Made by a program: the position numbers and the translations under genes. The notes under the pieces are model-generated. The model did not search any database. It worked only from the letters and a program-made list of their open reading frames with translations, and was not told the DNA's origin. 64,000 nt of DNA. It comes from Ptychodera flava. Lineage: Eukaryota > Hemichordata > Enteropneusta > Ptychoderidae. The stretch covers positions 4,481,501 to 4,545,500 of the forward strand of contig NC_091933.1 of NCBI RefSeq assembly GCF_041260155.1, given 5' to 3'. This document shows positions 49,440 through 62,439 of the stretch, piece by piece; within the stretch, counting starts at the first letter, position 1, and each line of letters begins with the position of its first letter.

Positions 49440-51924
49440 ACTGCAGCTGACAAAAGACAAGCGACTGGGGCCAGTCTAATCATCTCCTTGTCGTCCTGAA
49501 GTCCCCATGGTCGCTAAACACCTGTTGACTCAAGTCTTACTTCCTATAAGATAATGAAAACTGATCTGCCCGCCTGCTTAGAAATCGCGTATGAACAGCA
49601 TTTTTGGACAAATAGCTTCATTGGCTGCCCTTGAACGTTTTCCGATACCTGCGACCTTTTATCTACAACTCAAAGAAAGCTTGCTTGTACTAAGGCTGCA
49701 TTCAAGAACATCTCTGGGCGGCGGGAGAACTGACGGGGAATGTTGGAGCATTTGAAGGGGTTTGTGTTAAAGGGGGACTCGAAACGAAACTGTCTTTTTG
49801 ATTGATATGAAATATGTGTTGAGTTGTTAAATAAAAAGTCGCAAAGACTGACTTGTGCGGAAAACACATTCTCTGTTGTGTATTTATTGTTCAGAAAACA
49901 CTCATACAAACATACAGGTACTTTCTCACTCCCATAGGCATCAACCTAGATCACAATGGAACTACTCCAGCCTCTTTGTTCTATGTGTCGCGGAAAAATG
50001 TTGTTTTTTTAGAGCAGCATATAGATAAAAGTGGGCCACTTGTTTTAATGCACATTATTTAGGGTTTTTGAAACAGCCCATCAACAACTTTTTGCAGCAT
50101 TCTGTAGCAGAGAGAGGAAACCAAAAGTTTGAGCCTAAAATCGTTAGACTGCATGGCAGCTGTTGATAACCGCACTGAAAACAACTTGAGAGCCATTCAC
50201 TCTGAATTCCTTACATTGTCACTGGAACAGTGAAAGTCATACTGGGTAACTTTCAATTAGATATATGGAAATGTATACACAATCTGACTGGCCTTTCAGT
50301 GACAGTCAGATTTATGGGTGAAAGTAGGCCATTAACATGACCCAAGAGTGACCTATATCCTGGCAATTTTCTGAGTGTGGCATCATGCAACAATCAACTT
50401 TTCTCCCTTCTGTAACAAAGAAGAAGCAGGGGCCCGAAACTTGCCGTAGCTCCCATAAAAATGCGCTATGGTGAAATAACCCTTTACTCTCGCAAATACT
50501 GCTCTCAACGACCGAAGTGGTCCAAAACTGGTAGTTGTCGTCGGAGCCTTTATTTCCCAAATTCAAAGCCCGGAACATTAATATTAAAAGGGAGATGGGA
50601 GCCTTCTCGAGCAAAATCGCCGTATAGTTGGGATCGGCGATTTTGGAAAAGGTGCGGGGGCCTCTTTTCTTGAAGTGAAAATAAAGTCGTGAAGGAATAA
50701 ACTGCGCTTTGAAATCTGCTGGGAGTTTTAAACAAGGAAAATAAAGGCGCGAAGGGTGAACTGCCGAGATACAAGTGGCGGCTTTAAAAATGACAAATAA
50801 AGGTATGGAGGGTGTTTTTTTCTAGAAATGGTGCTGGGAACCGTAAATCTATAAATTAAATTTGAAGAAAGAAATCGGACTGGGAGTCTTTAATTGCAAA
50901 AACTCAAGTGTCCCATCTGCTCACCCCCTGCTGCTAAAGAAGTTCAAAAATTGATTGGTATGGATGACTATTGCAGGGTTTGTATTCAAAATGGCAAATC
51001 TATACCAATAAAGTGCCAGGATGTTAAGGTCACACAGGGGTCATTTAAGTACAACCATTAAATACAAACTCATAATTGCACAATGTATTCAGTCTAAAAA
51101 CAACAATAATTGGTCGCACGCTCACTGTATGTAAAACTACCACATTTCCAGTTTTTACACGAGAAAAAAAAGTGAACAAACAGTAGGATCTCTGAAAACA
51201 AAACAATAGCTCAATAGCTTTCAGTCACAGTACTGTTACCCGAGTCCGTGACATAGAGTCATCAAAAATTATTTTTTGATTCCCATTCAGATGTGTTTGT
51301 GAATGCAGCTGCATTTCACGAGACTTTATACGTAGGTGCGTAGACTCCGCAATACCTGTAGATACAAGGTTTATTTCTAAAGAAGTCTGTGTACAGTAGG
51401 TATATTGCCATTTTATTGAACTCTCACGTGTTGACAGCATTTATGAAAGCACTACAATCCTCACAGTAAAATATTGACACTTAAACATGCGAGATGCAGC
51501 TTGCTGTACTGAAAAGATAGCCAATATATAGATATGTCGTCATGAAGAGTAGGGGGACCATATCTTAACCTCTCCACTTTTAAAAGTAGGGATACTCCTA
51601 ATCCTCTGTTTCCTACACCACTGCAACACCCGGCCAAACTTGCTATTAATGCCCCGATTTCAGTACCTACTTTTCTGCGCAAAAATGTCTGCACAGCGTA
51701 GTGAGTAATCATTGGCATGCACCCACTAATTTAATTAGGATTATAGTAACCGTGCAGTTAGTGCAACATGCATGTCGGGATTTTGACTTCAAGTTGCATA
51801 ACTAATAACTTTAATTGTATGATTGAATGCGGCGCTGGTTTTGCGTAAAGCTGTCACTTGCACAGCGGTTTCCTTGGAAGTAATTTACACAAGATTAAGA
51901 GTTTTACTGTTGACATGCAGTAAC
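49440..51924. other. Intergenic, no gene seen
   Basis: A loose repeat of AAATAAAGGC/GTCGTGAAGG-like units occurs at 50,670-50,815. Otherwise nothing recognisable lies between the 600-bp repeat and the 3' end of gene B. Confidence 0.5.
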
Positions 51925-51930
51925 TTTATT
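51925..51930 (-). promoter_or_regulatory. Poly(A) signal of M1 gene B
   Basis: AATAAA on the minus strand 209 bp past the stop, matching gene A's 211 bp. Confidence 0.6.
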
Positions 51931-52138
51931 TCAAAGTGATCTAAGAAAACACGGCAAAAAAATGTAACTTGTGATTGAGAATTACCGTGACAATGTGAGA
52001 CTGACGTTCTTCCAGAGGAATTGTCGATTTACTTTGATCTTTGGATATTCTAAGCGAGATTTAACACGAAAGAAAGTTATCAACCTTTTAACCTTTTTTG
52101 CATAGTAATTTTGTAACTTGTACAGTTATTGAGAAATT

Positions 52139-52414
52139 CTAGGCACCCGGTGTCCGCCCAATTTGCCACCGAAAATGACGGGAGCCTTCGTCTGTGAACT
52201 GTGTTGACGGAGTGTTTGGTCTCGGAACATCAGCCATTACGCCCTCTGTGGTACCAGTTGTGCTGATGTTTACAACTTGAAGAAGCCAGTCTTTCATGCT
52301 ATCTTTGTTCCTGTTCATCCAGTCCCTGTTTGTTTCCACTCTCTGAACGGCGTCGTAAAATCCCTTTGCAGCGTCTGATGACATGTTGGAATTATGAGCA
52401 CCAAACAGATTTAG
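52139..52414 (-). CDS. M1-B exon 17: C-terminus
   Basis: [20 protein letters not shown], then KDWLLQV, then the same Thr/Pro-rich extension as A ([20 protein letters not shown]), ending GRTPGA and TAG. Confidence 0.94.
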   Translation of the reverse strand, partial: LNLFGAHNSNMSSDAAKGFYDAVQRVETNRDWMNRNKDSMKDWLLQVVNISTTGTTEGVMADVPRPNTPSTQFTDEGSRHFRWQIGRTPGA

Positions 52415-55400
52415 CTGTAAGAGTGATCATGATAGTTTTTTCACTGTGGTTTAATATGCATCCCTATCTGGCTAATAATAAAATCAAATAACTTGAAAAA
52501 GAATCGGAAGAGTTTCTGTACGACATTGAGAACACTTCCAATTTATCATTTATCTTTCAAAGGCCAAATAACCGTTATTCTTGTACTTACAAGAATACAG
52601 GTACTTACAGGTCTTTTAGGTTGACCGTTTATACTTACATGTTCATCACACTTGTTTTCTTCTAAAGTACACTCAGAATTCGTTGATAAGTCAGACATTA
52701 ACGTTACCTACTCATTTGATATAATCATTGTGTGAGAGTGGTCAACTTGAGTGTGTGTGCAGCCAATTGCCTTTCTGTTTACGTGAAAGAGGTCATAAAC
52801 TGGCACCCGGTGTTCTGGAAATAAATGTTCTGTCTCTGCCAAGACCATATAACCTCTGGTATGTTTTTCTTGCAAATTGGAGAGATCTCTTTCGTAAGAT
52901 TCCAGAGACTTTCATGTTTATCTAAGCAGTGATTAAATGAGTAGGCAACTTTAATGTCTGGCTTATCAACACATCCTGTGTGTACTTTCGAAGAAGATAT
53001 GTGTGATGAACATGCAAGTGTAAATGGTAAATCTGAAAGACCTGTTGGGGGTATGGTGGTAGGTCGGGTTACCGGACATATATATTGCTTTGTTTGGCTT
53101 ACCCAGCAGTCGCGAACATATCTGTAACTATTGGTTTAGTGACATCATAAACGTTTGTGAAATATTACTCGAATGGACATTTATACTATAAAATATAGAC
53201 GAGGTAAAGAAACAGTGGTTCGACAGCATTGATGTACTCTATAGTTGTATCTTACCTGGTCAAGGTCGAATTGGGTGTTCATGTAATCCTGGAAGTCCCA
53301 TACAGTATCATAAGTCAATCTTGGAAAAGAACATAATAAGCGACAACAGATCAAAATCTAAAAGTAACATATTCAAAATGAAACTCCTCTAATTAATTGT
53401 TTCATCGTAATTTCAGGAAAAGCGACCATATTAGAGCTCTTGGCAATTGTCACCTGTGATTAATGATCCCGGCTTCTTTTTATTTCCCTAATTTAATTAT
53501 CCTATTTCATAACTCTTTCCTACCGCACGGACTAGTGTTTTTGATTAAAATGGCTATTCCTTCATCATAATCTACCCTCTAAGCATTTTAATTGTACAAG
53601 TATGGGAATGACGCTGAACAATCATTTTTATTGATATGATATGGTGAATCACGTCTTAAGGTGTATATTAGTCCGCTGTTTGAGAAAAATACCAATGGTT
53701 TCATTGTATGACCTTTGGATGAAATACGAAAAGGCAGATAAAAATGGCGAAAAGGCCTTAGAGCGATGCGCACTAAGACTGGAAACAATTTTTCAATTTT
53801 TGGCTGATGGCGTGATGCGATTTTTGACACTTACCGGAACCCGTCAAAGTTGTTCATTGTGTAGTCCCATGCAACAGAATAAGCGATGGCAGACTTTTCA
53901 CGAATGTTGCTAACAACTGTTGAGGCATTAAAGTTGTCGTCCTCTAAGTACCTGGCGGAGAACAGAGGAAAATAAATACGGGGAAACTATAAAGGAGAGT
54001 ATTAATTTTTCTGCAACCGTGAAAGGTTTTTGGAACAAGATTTGTTTAATTTCAAGGAAAGTGTAGCAAAGACTGAGATTGACAACAATTAAGTTTTTAC
54101 AGAAAACGCTTCGTAGACTTCTCCAATTCCGGATGCATTTTAAAATCCTATTTCTGGTTTAAAATGCTGTGTAAAATAAATTTTGGTTGACCTTTGAAGA
54201 AGCCAGGATTTCTCAGTGCAACCCATGGCGGACTGAAGCCTGTCCGTTTCTGTTGTCCCCAAACTCTCATTGGTTGCTTTGGCATGCGCAAACTCCCATT
54301 CATCTAGACCACCGTGCCTGATGGCAGTGCAGTAAACTGTTGATCTAACTTCGTCTCGTATGCTGTGAAAATAACATAAAATGGGCAATACTGTGATGTC
54401 ATGTACAATATAGGCTTGCCTTGAAGGAACATTGCGATCGATTTATTTGAACCGAAAAAAGTTCCACCATAGAATAATATTCGTCCCGACATTATCAAAT
54501 ACCGCTAATATTTAACACCCTAACAGCCAGAAAGGGTGAACCAGTAAAGTGTCTGGTAGTATCTTTTCTTAGGTTGTTGACAGAGCAGACCAAAGTGGGA
54601 TTGAATATTCACTGGTTTGACGGATGATGAGATTCTGTTCTTAAATACATGTAGCAGTAAGTGATTTCCGGCCTTGGTGTATTTGTATAATCGTTCAGTG
54701 TTATGTTCACATCTTACTTATTCACTCCCGTCGACATCCAGTGCCGGTACTGTTCCAGAGCCTGAGTCACACAATCTTCAGTGCCATATGTACATGCAGT
54801 CTCGATTGCATTGATGCGCTGAAAGCTAAGTGATTTGTCAAACAAGAGTCAAAGACGATAGTGTATGAATTATCTTTTAGTTTCGTTAAACAGGGTACAC
54901 TATCTATTCTGAGGATGAAAAGCATGTTGATCATGTAACGGTCGCTAATGCGTATCATAAGTATAAGTGACTTTGCTTTGGTGATTGTATTTTACAATTC
55001 CTTGTACAAAAGTCTACGTAAATCTATCCTCATGATCCTACTATACGTGTATTGTATTTTTGCAATCATTTCGTGATCACAACTTACTAATCCTGGTGAC
55101 CACCGAGGGAGAAGTCCCATCCCAACAACTCGTAGAGCGGCTTTACTTTCTGGCTCCAGTATACCTTTGGAGAGATCAACGCACACGAAGTGGCTTCAGT
55201 AACAAGTAACATCTGTCCACGAATGAAAACTAACGTCGAAAAGAGAATGGAAAGGTTTTACTTGGCAAGAGCTCGTATGTTTTGCGGGTTGATTTTTTTC
55301 ACGGACGTATGGCATGTATGGGCAAGTTGGAAAATGTCATTCTACTATTCACATATTCGTGCATCTAAAATAACAAGTGTCGGCACCTGTAGAACACTGG

Positions 55401-58400
55401 ACCAATGTTCTTTATGAAAACTATAGGCTTCTTAGGGGATCCATAACCATTTGAAACAAGTGGATCACCTAGGATTACGTTGAGTTGTCAAGTCTGGGCA
55501 TAGTCCTCTTGCCTCTTGCTGGTATGATTTATGTAACAATCTGTGCAGGGTTGCTATTATTACCAGGATGTAAGCTAATTTGCAAATAAGGCAAATGTCC
55601 CGATGATTTCTTTAATCTTTAATAAATGGGTGTGAATATTATGAATAATTTTACTTCACCCTTGGATTGTATTGGCATAGTTGCGAAGATGATGGATCTT
55701 ATATACTTTGCAAAGAATCCATTTTAAAGTCTAAGAGTATATGAAGACCGGAAGAGTTAGTTTCATCAGAACGTGAAAATCTGTTCCTGGAATATTTTCT
55801 TCAACTTTACAACCCCAGGCCTATAGAACAGCCCCTCCGTAACTTAAGGGACGGTGACTGAATCAAACATTTTATGTGCTAAAATCATGAACGTAAAAGT
55901 GTTTCAGACTTGTCATTCCCAGACTCTTGTCATATGTACACACCTCAAAGAGATAGAACTCCGCTGTTCTCAGCAGCATTCTGTGGGTGTAATCGAGGTT
56001 GTCAAGAACCGTCTCCCAAACCACGTATTCAAACTCCTTATCCAGGTATTCAGTCAGTCTAAGAGCATTTACGATGTCTGTGTGAAATGGTTCGGCAGCC
56101 ATGAATGCGTCATCGATGGTTGAAGCACGTGATTTGCCCGTGATTACCTGTGATGAAGTCGATAGTCTTGATTCAGATCGTGGTTTACTTGATGAAAATA
56201 TTTATAGTAGAGACTTGTCAGTGATGATTTCGCATCGTTCTTTGGATGTTGCAATTAGCAGACAAAGATACGGAATTTTCGACACGAGTGTAGTCTGAAT
56301 ATTTCTTTCACTAGTCCTGTCTACGTAACATAAGACTTCATTAACGTGGAAACTTAAATGTAGTTACATTATTCTTTATCATGCGACTGTGGTATACATT
56401 CATACGGGTGTATATTTGCTGACTTTGTTCAAAAAATTGCAATCTAAACTACAATAGCAACGGAGACAAACTAAAGTCGTTCGATTTCAATGAAGACAGA
56501 GTCTTACAGTATGATCAATCTTGAACTGATTGGCAAGTTTCTGCCAGTTGTCATCATCGTAGTTGACTCGGTAAAATCCCCACTTATCGATGTTGAAAAA
56601 AATCCAGTCTTGGTCATTCATTCCTTCAAGTGTAATAACATCTGGAATTTGAAAGAAAACTGGTGGTATGAAATGAGATGAATTTTGATGAATCTGAAAA
56701 GGGGAGGTAGCATCCATACCTTTGTAGTTCTCTATTTTACTACTTTCTGACTAGCGCATTTGAAGAGGACAGCTACTCAAGTCGGTCATCTCGAATAATA
56801 AAGTAACTATTTTGTGCATTTTTATTATGCATGTCATAAAAAAGAAATGTTTTCTTTAAATCATCTACGACCTCAAATATCGGATGTATCACATTAGATA
56901 TGTGAATGAAAACCCTACGGTACTTTGAGCTGTGGCCAAGGTTTGTTGTTCATCAGAGTGCGGGGCCTATAAAGTATAATACCACACACTTCTGGTAGGT
57001 ACCAGAGATTATGTCAGTTTTTCTTTATCCGTGAAAGAGTATGAAAGCTACTTTATCAGTATCTTTATATCAGAGATATTTTGCGATGCCGGGAAATTCT
57101 TTACTTATTCCTAATATTATATCAAATCGACAAAAAGTCTCAATATCGAAGGTTTTGTCCCTTTTACGTACCAAGCTACATTCTTTGGGTAATAATTAAT
57201 ACGGACTGTATCAAATAAGAAGTGTAAATTCAATTTCTTTTTCAGGCACATTATTGAATGAAATTCTTACCCGAGTCGTTGTACAGCCAGTGTTCATTTG
57301 GATGAAGAAAATTTGGATTAGATGAATCTGTGTACGTCAATGGAACGTTCCATATGTATCTAGATGAAGAAATAAAAGTCTTAGTGTTTTAGGGAGTAAT
57401 CCTAGGACGTTGAATGTGCGAGATATACACACAGAGAAAATGTTCCGAATGTTTTATCTTCGTTTACAATGCTTATGATAATGGTGGTAGTAATGATCAT
57501 TGTTTTAAACCAAGTTTGATATTTGATAGATAGACAAATAGTATTTACCCATTGTTTGGATATTGCTCCTGGTAATAGTCATTTGGATCTGTCAGAAAGT
57601 AGGTTTGTTCAACAATTACTGTGTTGGTATCAGTACGGTTGACAGTTACAATGGGGTGTCCTGCCATCAACGTGAAAGAATCCATAACCATCTTGACGTC
57701 AGTTCCTTTAAAGCCCTCGTCAGCCTGAATTTGGAAGGAGATGAAACAGTGTTGGTAGTTTCTGTATCCAGGCTTCTACCTTCAAAAACGTATGAACAAA
57801 CATGATAGCCGCTAAAACTGGTTGTCGGATTATGAAAAACCAAAACAAAATATTAATGAACTTTTCAAAAAGTTTTTGAAACATTAATAACAAATGAATT
57901 CTTTTAAGTAAAAGAGCAGTGTGGCTATTATCCTGACAAAATATCGCCACCTGCTTTAACATTATAATAAAAATGTGCAGGATAAACTCGACTTATATAA
58001 GTGTTTTTTTCCTCTTAATTTCAAACGCTGGTGAATACGTGATAAAAGAAAATTCAAGAACTAAATCATGTAAATAGTCAATGTCACACAAAAACCAACA
58101 TGAGAACTGGGATGACGACTCAATATGATGACCACTGGTCACTTTGTCAAAAATTACAGTGTTTAACTTTCCAGAGGTGTACCGGGTATGTCACTTTGTA
58201 AATACCGCGCAATATTCTGAAGTTTACAATCCATGGTTCAGCTATTTAAATTGTATCTAGAAGAGATAACGGGTAAAATATCCATTCAGAGCTGGTCTGG
58301 GGAGACTGCTGGATCCTCAGAGGTCCTTTCCTTCAAGCCGTTATAATTAGACAGAAAGAAAATATAACAAAGGGAAATAAATCAAGAAATACGTTTTTCA

Positions 58401-59497
58401 CGGTTCGACGGTCTTTCATAGGTAAGACTTTTTTATCGTAAATACTGCTGATTTCCGTACAATGGCGACAATATTTTATACTTCTGCTAGAACGGTGTCT
58501 TTTTCTCGAGCCATCACAGAATCAATCTTTTTCCTTCATCTGCCCACAATTTTTTATCTAAAAAGCATCAATGCCCAATGGTTCGTCCCAACACACGACG
58601 GTTTATCCTGTGACAATAGTTACACTTGTGATAATACAATTGGGCCATTTCATAAAAATGACAAACGTAAATTACCCTAGTTAACATTGTCCACAAATCG
58701 TCAGACACAGTGTTACCATATTTGTACATCTGCAGGTAATCTATTAGACCGTTATGGATGACAGACATATTAAGAAATGACCGGAAGTGACGGCATATAG
58801 TCTTACCCTGAAAGCGAAAGAATAATACGAGTTAATGTTGACATTTATTTTTCGCCTCAATAAGCAAATAATTACACTTGTGTTGTAAGAGTACATAGTG
58901 CATCATTGCATACATCCACGCAAAAACTTTGTAGAGTTCAAGTTTTAAAATGAGTTTATGTATGTTGCATGGAATGAAAGTCAGTGATTTTATAATAATT
59001 TCGCACTCACAGGTATCATACTTTGCATCCATTAGTTCATCCATCAATCAAAATTTGTATGGCTAACAAGAATGAATGTAGCCACTCACTGATATCGTTT
59101 ACGTCTGGATATCTCTTCTGCGACAAAAAAACTTGTCATGCAAAAATTGGCCCCAAATGATTGGCACATTAATGGCCTTTGATAGGCACATGCTTGGAGT
59201 TTGAAAATGTGCCTCCTATTTCCTTACCTTATTGTAAGTGATTGTATCAAACATATAGTTGATTTCATCATTCCATCCCACTGGATGGATAAGTGGTCTA
59301 TTGCCTTACCTTAATGTAAGTGATTGTATCAAACATATCGCTGATTTCATCATTCCATCCCACTGGATGGATAAGTGGTCTTGCTGATGACGATCTTGAA
59401 TCGGCTCTGTAGGCTGACCTCATGGCCACGACATGGAAGTAATCCCACTTTTAATAAATGGGAAAATAAAAAAAAATGTACATATAGAATAACATAC

Positions 59498-59574
<77 letters not shown>

Positions 59575-62439
59575 GTCTGTCGATCCCCATGCAATTTGTA
59601 AATATATCGTATTAATATAAAGTATAAATATACAATAATCAACTGTTTCAAAATGCTGCGAATGAAAATATTTCAAAACTAGAGTGCCAATATAAAATTA
59701 TCCTTATCTTTGCTATTGCAAAAAGATGATTGTGCACGGTTGTATATGTTTGCACTGGTAAACAAGCGTATTTCCATCATTACTTCATATGCATACACAG
59801 CAAGAATTCTGGACTGATATAGCTACTGCTGAAGAAATCATCAAAAACTTTGATGTTATTTGGATTTCGACCTACCTACCTACCTACCTACCTACCAACC
59901 TACCTACCTATACCTACGACATACATGAAAATGAAAAAAAAGAAAGTTGTCATCACATGGATATTACACCGTTACATCGGTTTAGTATTTGATTCGTTGG
60001 TGGAAGAGCTTGCTGTTTCGCTTTTTTGTAAGGAAATGTTGCGTGCGATAAGTTACTGGTGATAAACAATTAACACCCCTTATGTTTTTTTAACTGTCGT
60101 GCCCCCGTTTCTCCTTGATTCCCTGTCGTAATTCTGCTCCCCCCCCCCACTTACGATGTCACATCACTGGAGAAATAGTCCCTCTTGTTATTTCTTCGAC
60201 TACTTACGATCTTCCAGTCTGGCTCCACCTGATCGACTCCAAAATAAGTGAGGAATTCAGCAATGCCTTCATTCAGCCAGAGATGTTCCCACCAGTCCAT
60301 TGTAACCAGATTTCCAAACCACTGAAATTGAAAACGACGGATGCATAATGCCGTAAAAAGTCATAAAATGAACATCCAGTTCATTGTCTTCATGAGGAAA
60401 GCCGCAGGTAAACTTTGTCCGGACAATGTGTAGAAAAGGTAAAAAACAAACAAACAAAAAACACACGATCATGCCAGATGTTTGAAGTGTACGAGTCGTC
60501 TGAGGGAGGCAAGGCAACTGCCTGGAGAAGACTCTAATGCTGGTGTGAAATATTTGGAAAGTGTATATTAATGAACATTTCACTGAACCTTTTTTGTGGG
60601 GACGGACAAATCAAACCGGCCACACCAGGCAAAACATGTACGTGCGAGGTATAACTCTATTGATTGGGATAGCACTACAACCACACGTATAGTACCCAAT
60701 ATTACAAAACAAGTTGTGTAACCTTTTTCAGCTTTTGTCTTGCACAGGGTACTATTTTTTTGTCCTGTCTATCTGACACGTTTTGCCGTCACTAAGAGAT
60801 AGGTCATAGATGACAATTTTAATCTATGCCGACAATAAATCTACGATCTTAACAACAGGAACGTTATCAATTTTTCGACAAGTGGTCATAAACTACGTCA
60901 CTGCAAGAAAGTAATTAAGAAATCAAGCAAGCAAGCAAGGTAGTAAGTGAGTAAGAAAGTCAATTGATAAAATAAATGACATCGGATATCTTTGAATCTT
61001 TTGGATGGTAAAATTATCTGCCAAAACGCTTTCGTACAATTATTCGGCCCCGACGAACTTTAATCATCAGTCTTTGTAAGATGGAAAAGGGGCAAAGAGC
61101 TACAACATGTATGACTTAATCCTTTTATATTTTCAGAAATTTACCTTGTGGGCCACTTCATGAGATACATATTCAGCTACGTCCTGTTTCCTGCGCGGAG
61201 TATGCACTTCCGGATCGTATATCATTGTTGTTTCATCGTATTGTATCAGTCCCCAATTTTCCATTGCTCCAGATCGGAAATGTGGAATGGCAACCATGTC
61301 TGTTTAGTATGAATATGATAAAATATTCAATCAGATTGTTCTTGCGAGACCCGAATACAAAATGGAACGCTTGCTCGATGTACTGTGCCACAAAAACACA
61401 AAAATCAAACAAGAATAAACAACTCAAATGAGATGACCCATGATCTTGGTTGCTATCATCAATTATAGGAGGGTCACTTTGACGCTACTCTCCTTGCATC
61501 CAAGTCATAACTTACAATACTCTACTGTTCTACTATTCTACAATATTCTTCGTTTGACCGACACGTAGCATCCAGATTATTCGGTGATTTTGAATGTGTA
61601 CGATTGAGAGAAAATGAAACTGCGAACGATGAAAGGGGTCGACCCGGATCGTGCACAAAGATTTTTGCAAAAGTTACCCACCAAGCTTTGTTATCGGGTA
61701 AGGTATCCCATAATGCTGTTCGAAGAACCTCAGCAATTTCAAACCGACATGTAGAGAGTAGTTAGCTGCCGTTATGTAATCGGGCTGCGCCCAAACTCGG
61801 AACTGTAAAAAGGAAAATGTTGACAAAAATTATTATGGCGGTCATCTGAGTCAAGAAAACAAAGCAAATGATCAATATCTATCTGCACTTTAGGGCTTCT
61901 ATATGTATTTGGAGCATCCAATCATTTTTATCTTTAAATTCCAAAGCAGAAACTATTGACAAGTTGTGTGGAAACGTTGTCAAAGTAAATGCACATAAAT
62001 GAGTATTTTTGTATTCTTCAGATTATTTGAATAGAGAACTGACAATTCGTTCCTCACATCCATCACAATGTTTTGCTCATTACGCAATTTCTACGCATAG
62101 CTGGTCGGGGCATCATCGAGCGAAAGGTAAACTTTACATTTCGTGCATTAGTATGTTGTAGTGATTACCGTGAGATCACCGTCAATGAGTTCCAAAGATG
62201 GAAAGTCAGATACAACGACAGCCACTAGATAGGTCGACATAACAGGTGACGTGTCAAAGGTTGTTTCTATCCAGTCGTCCTCAAGGGTTGTTTCCTTAAT
62301 GACCGGCATATTGGACAGGGCGTGACGTCTGTCTCGATGGACGATGATCATGTCAAAGGTCGCTTTGAAGCTCGGTTCATCAAAGCAGGGGAATATTCTA
62401 CGTGCAGCTACCGGTTGACATTGGGAGGCGACCAAGTCA
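52139..62439 (-). CDS. M1 zinc aminopeptidase B (aminopeptidase N-like), 5' partial, exons 2-17
   Basis: Tandem paralogue of gene A with 16 exons visible, each identical in length and phase to its counterpart (2,347 nt, about 782 codons). Exons 5' to 3': 62169-62439, 61682-61802, 61145-61299, 60208-60321, 59310-59447, 58676-58807, 57549-57724, 57271-57359, 56508-56641, 55944-56147, 55088-55164, 54718-54825, 54192-54362, 53835-53951, 53256-53319, 52139-52414. The N-terminal exon with the membrane anchor must lie beyond 64,000. GAMEN, HEVAH, the third zinc ligand in LNEG and the tyrosine in TYIKG are all present, so it should be active. NEGFAS is changed to NEGIAE and YSKGA to YIKGK near the active site, which may alter specificity. 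The last exon is about 85% identical to A and exon 11 about 94%. Confidence 0.95.
53256..53319 (-). CDS. M1-B exon 16
   Basis: [20 protein letters not shown]. Donor GTAAGA. Confidence 0.93.
53835..53951 (-). CDS. M1-B exon 15
   Basis: [20 protein letters not shown], then [15 protein letters not shown]. Confidence 0.94.
54192..54362 (-). CDS. M1-B exon 14
   Basis: [20 protein letters not shown] to [12 protein letters not shown]. Confidence 0.95.
54718..54825 (-). CDS. M1-B exon 13
   Basis: [18 protein letters not shown] to [10 protein letters not shown], using the same TTAG|CTTTCAG acceptor as A. Confidence 0.93.
55088..55164 (-). CDS. M1-B exon 12
   Basis: [20 protein letters not shown], then GGHQD. 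Confidence 0.93.
55944..56147 (-). CDS. M1-B exon 11
   Basis: [20 protein letters not shown] to [18 protein letters not shown]; four differences from A in 68 residues. Confidence 0.95.
56508..56641 (-). CDS. M1-B exon 10
   Basis: [20 protein letters not shown], then [14 protein letters not shown]. Confidence 0.95.
57271..57359 (-). CDS. M1-B exon 9
   Basis: [18 protein letters not shown] to EHWLYNDS. Donor GTAAGA. Confidence 0.93.
57549..57724 (-). CDS. M1-B exon 8
   Basis: [20 protein letters not shown], then [17 protein letters not shown]. Confidence 0.94.
57725..58675. other. M1-B intron 7
   Basis: AT-rich, nothing recognised. Confidence 0.6.
58676..58807 (-). CDS. M1-B exon 7
   Basis: [13 protein letters not shown], then [17 protein letters not shown]. 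Donor GTAATT. Confidence 0.93.
59222..59381. repeat. 82-bp tandem duplication of exon 6 end and donor
   Basis: CCTTACCTTATTGTAAGTGA at 59222 and CCTTACCTTAATGTAAGTGA at 59304 begin two copies about 95% alike. Confidence 0.95.
59310..59447 (-). CDS. M1-B exon 6: catalytic tyrosine, duplicated 3' end
   Basis: [20 protein letters not shown] to FDTITYIK, with donor GTAAGG. The last 66 coding bases plus donor are repeated 82 bp downstream (donor at 59226-59227, reading TYNK). Reading through to the second donor meets an in-frame TAG. Confidence 0.93.
59497..59574. repeat. (TATC)n microsatellite
   Basis: About 19 uninterrupted units in M1-B intron 5. Confidence 0.98.
59871..59920. repeat. (CCTA)n microsatellite
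   Basis: About twelve units with one AACC interruption. Confidence 0.95.
60208..60321 (-). CDS. M1-B exon 5: third zinc ligand
   Basis: [20 protein letters not shown], then [18 protein letters not shown]. The usual F after NEG is I. Confidence 0.95.
60322..61144. other. M1-B intron 4; no gene
   Basis: Contains a short AAGC run near 60,925 and nothing else recognisable. Confidence 0.6.
61145..61299 (-). CDS. M1-B exon 4: GAMEN and HEXXH
   Basis: [17 protein letters not shown] and [10 protein letters not shown]; both signatures intact. Confidence 0.97.
61682..61802 (-). CDS. M1-B exon 3
   Basis: [20 protein letters not shown], then [15 protein letters not shown]. Donor GTGGGT. Confidence 0.94.
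62169..62439 (-). CDS. M1-B exon 2
   Basis: [22 protein letters not shown] and [12 protein letters not shown]. Acceptor CACAG|TGAC as in A, donor GTAATC. Confidence 0.95.
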
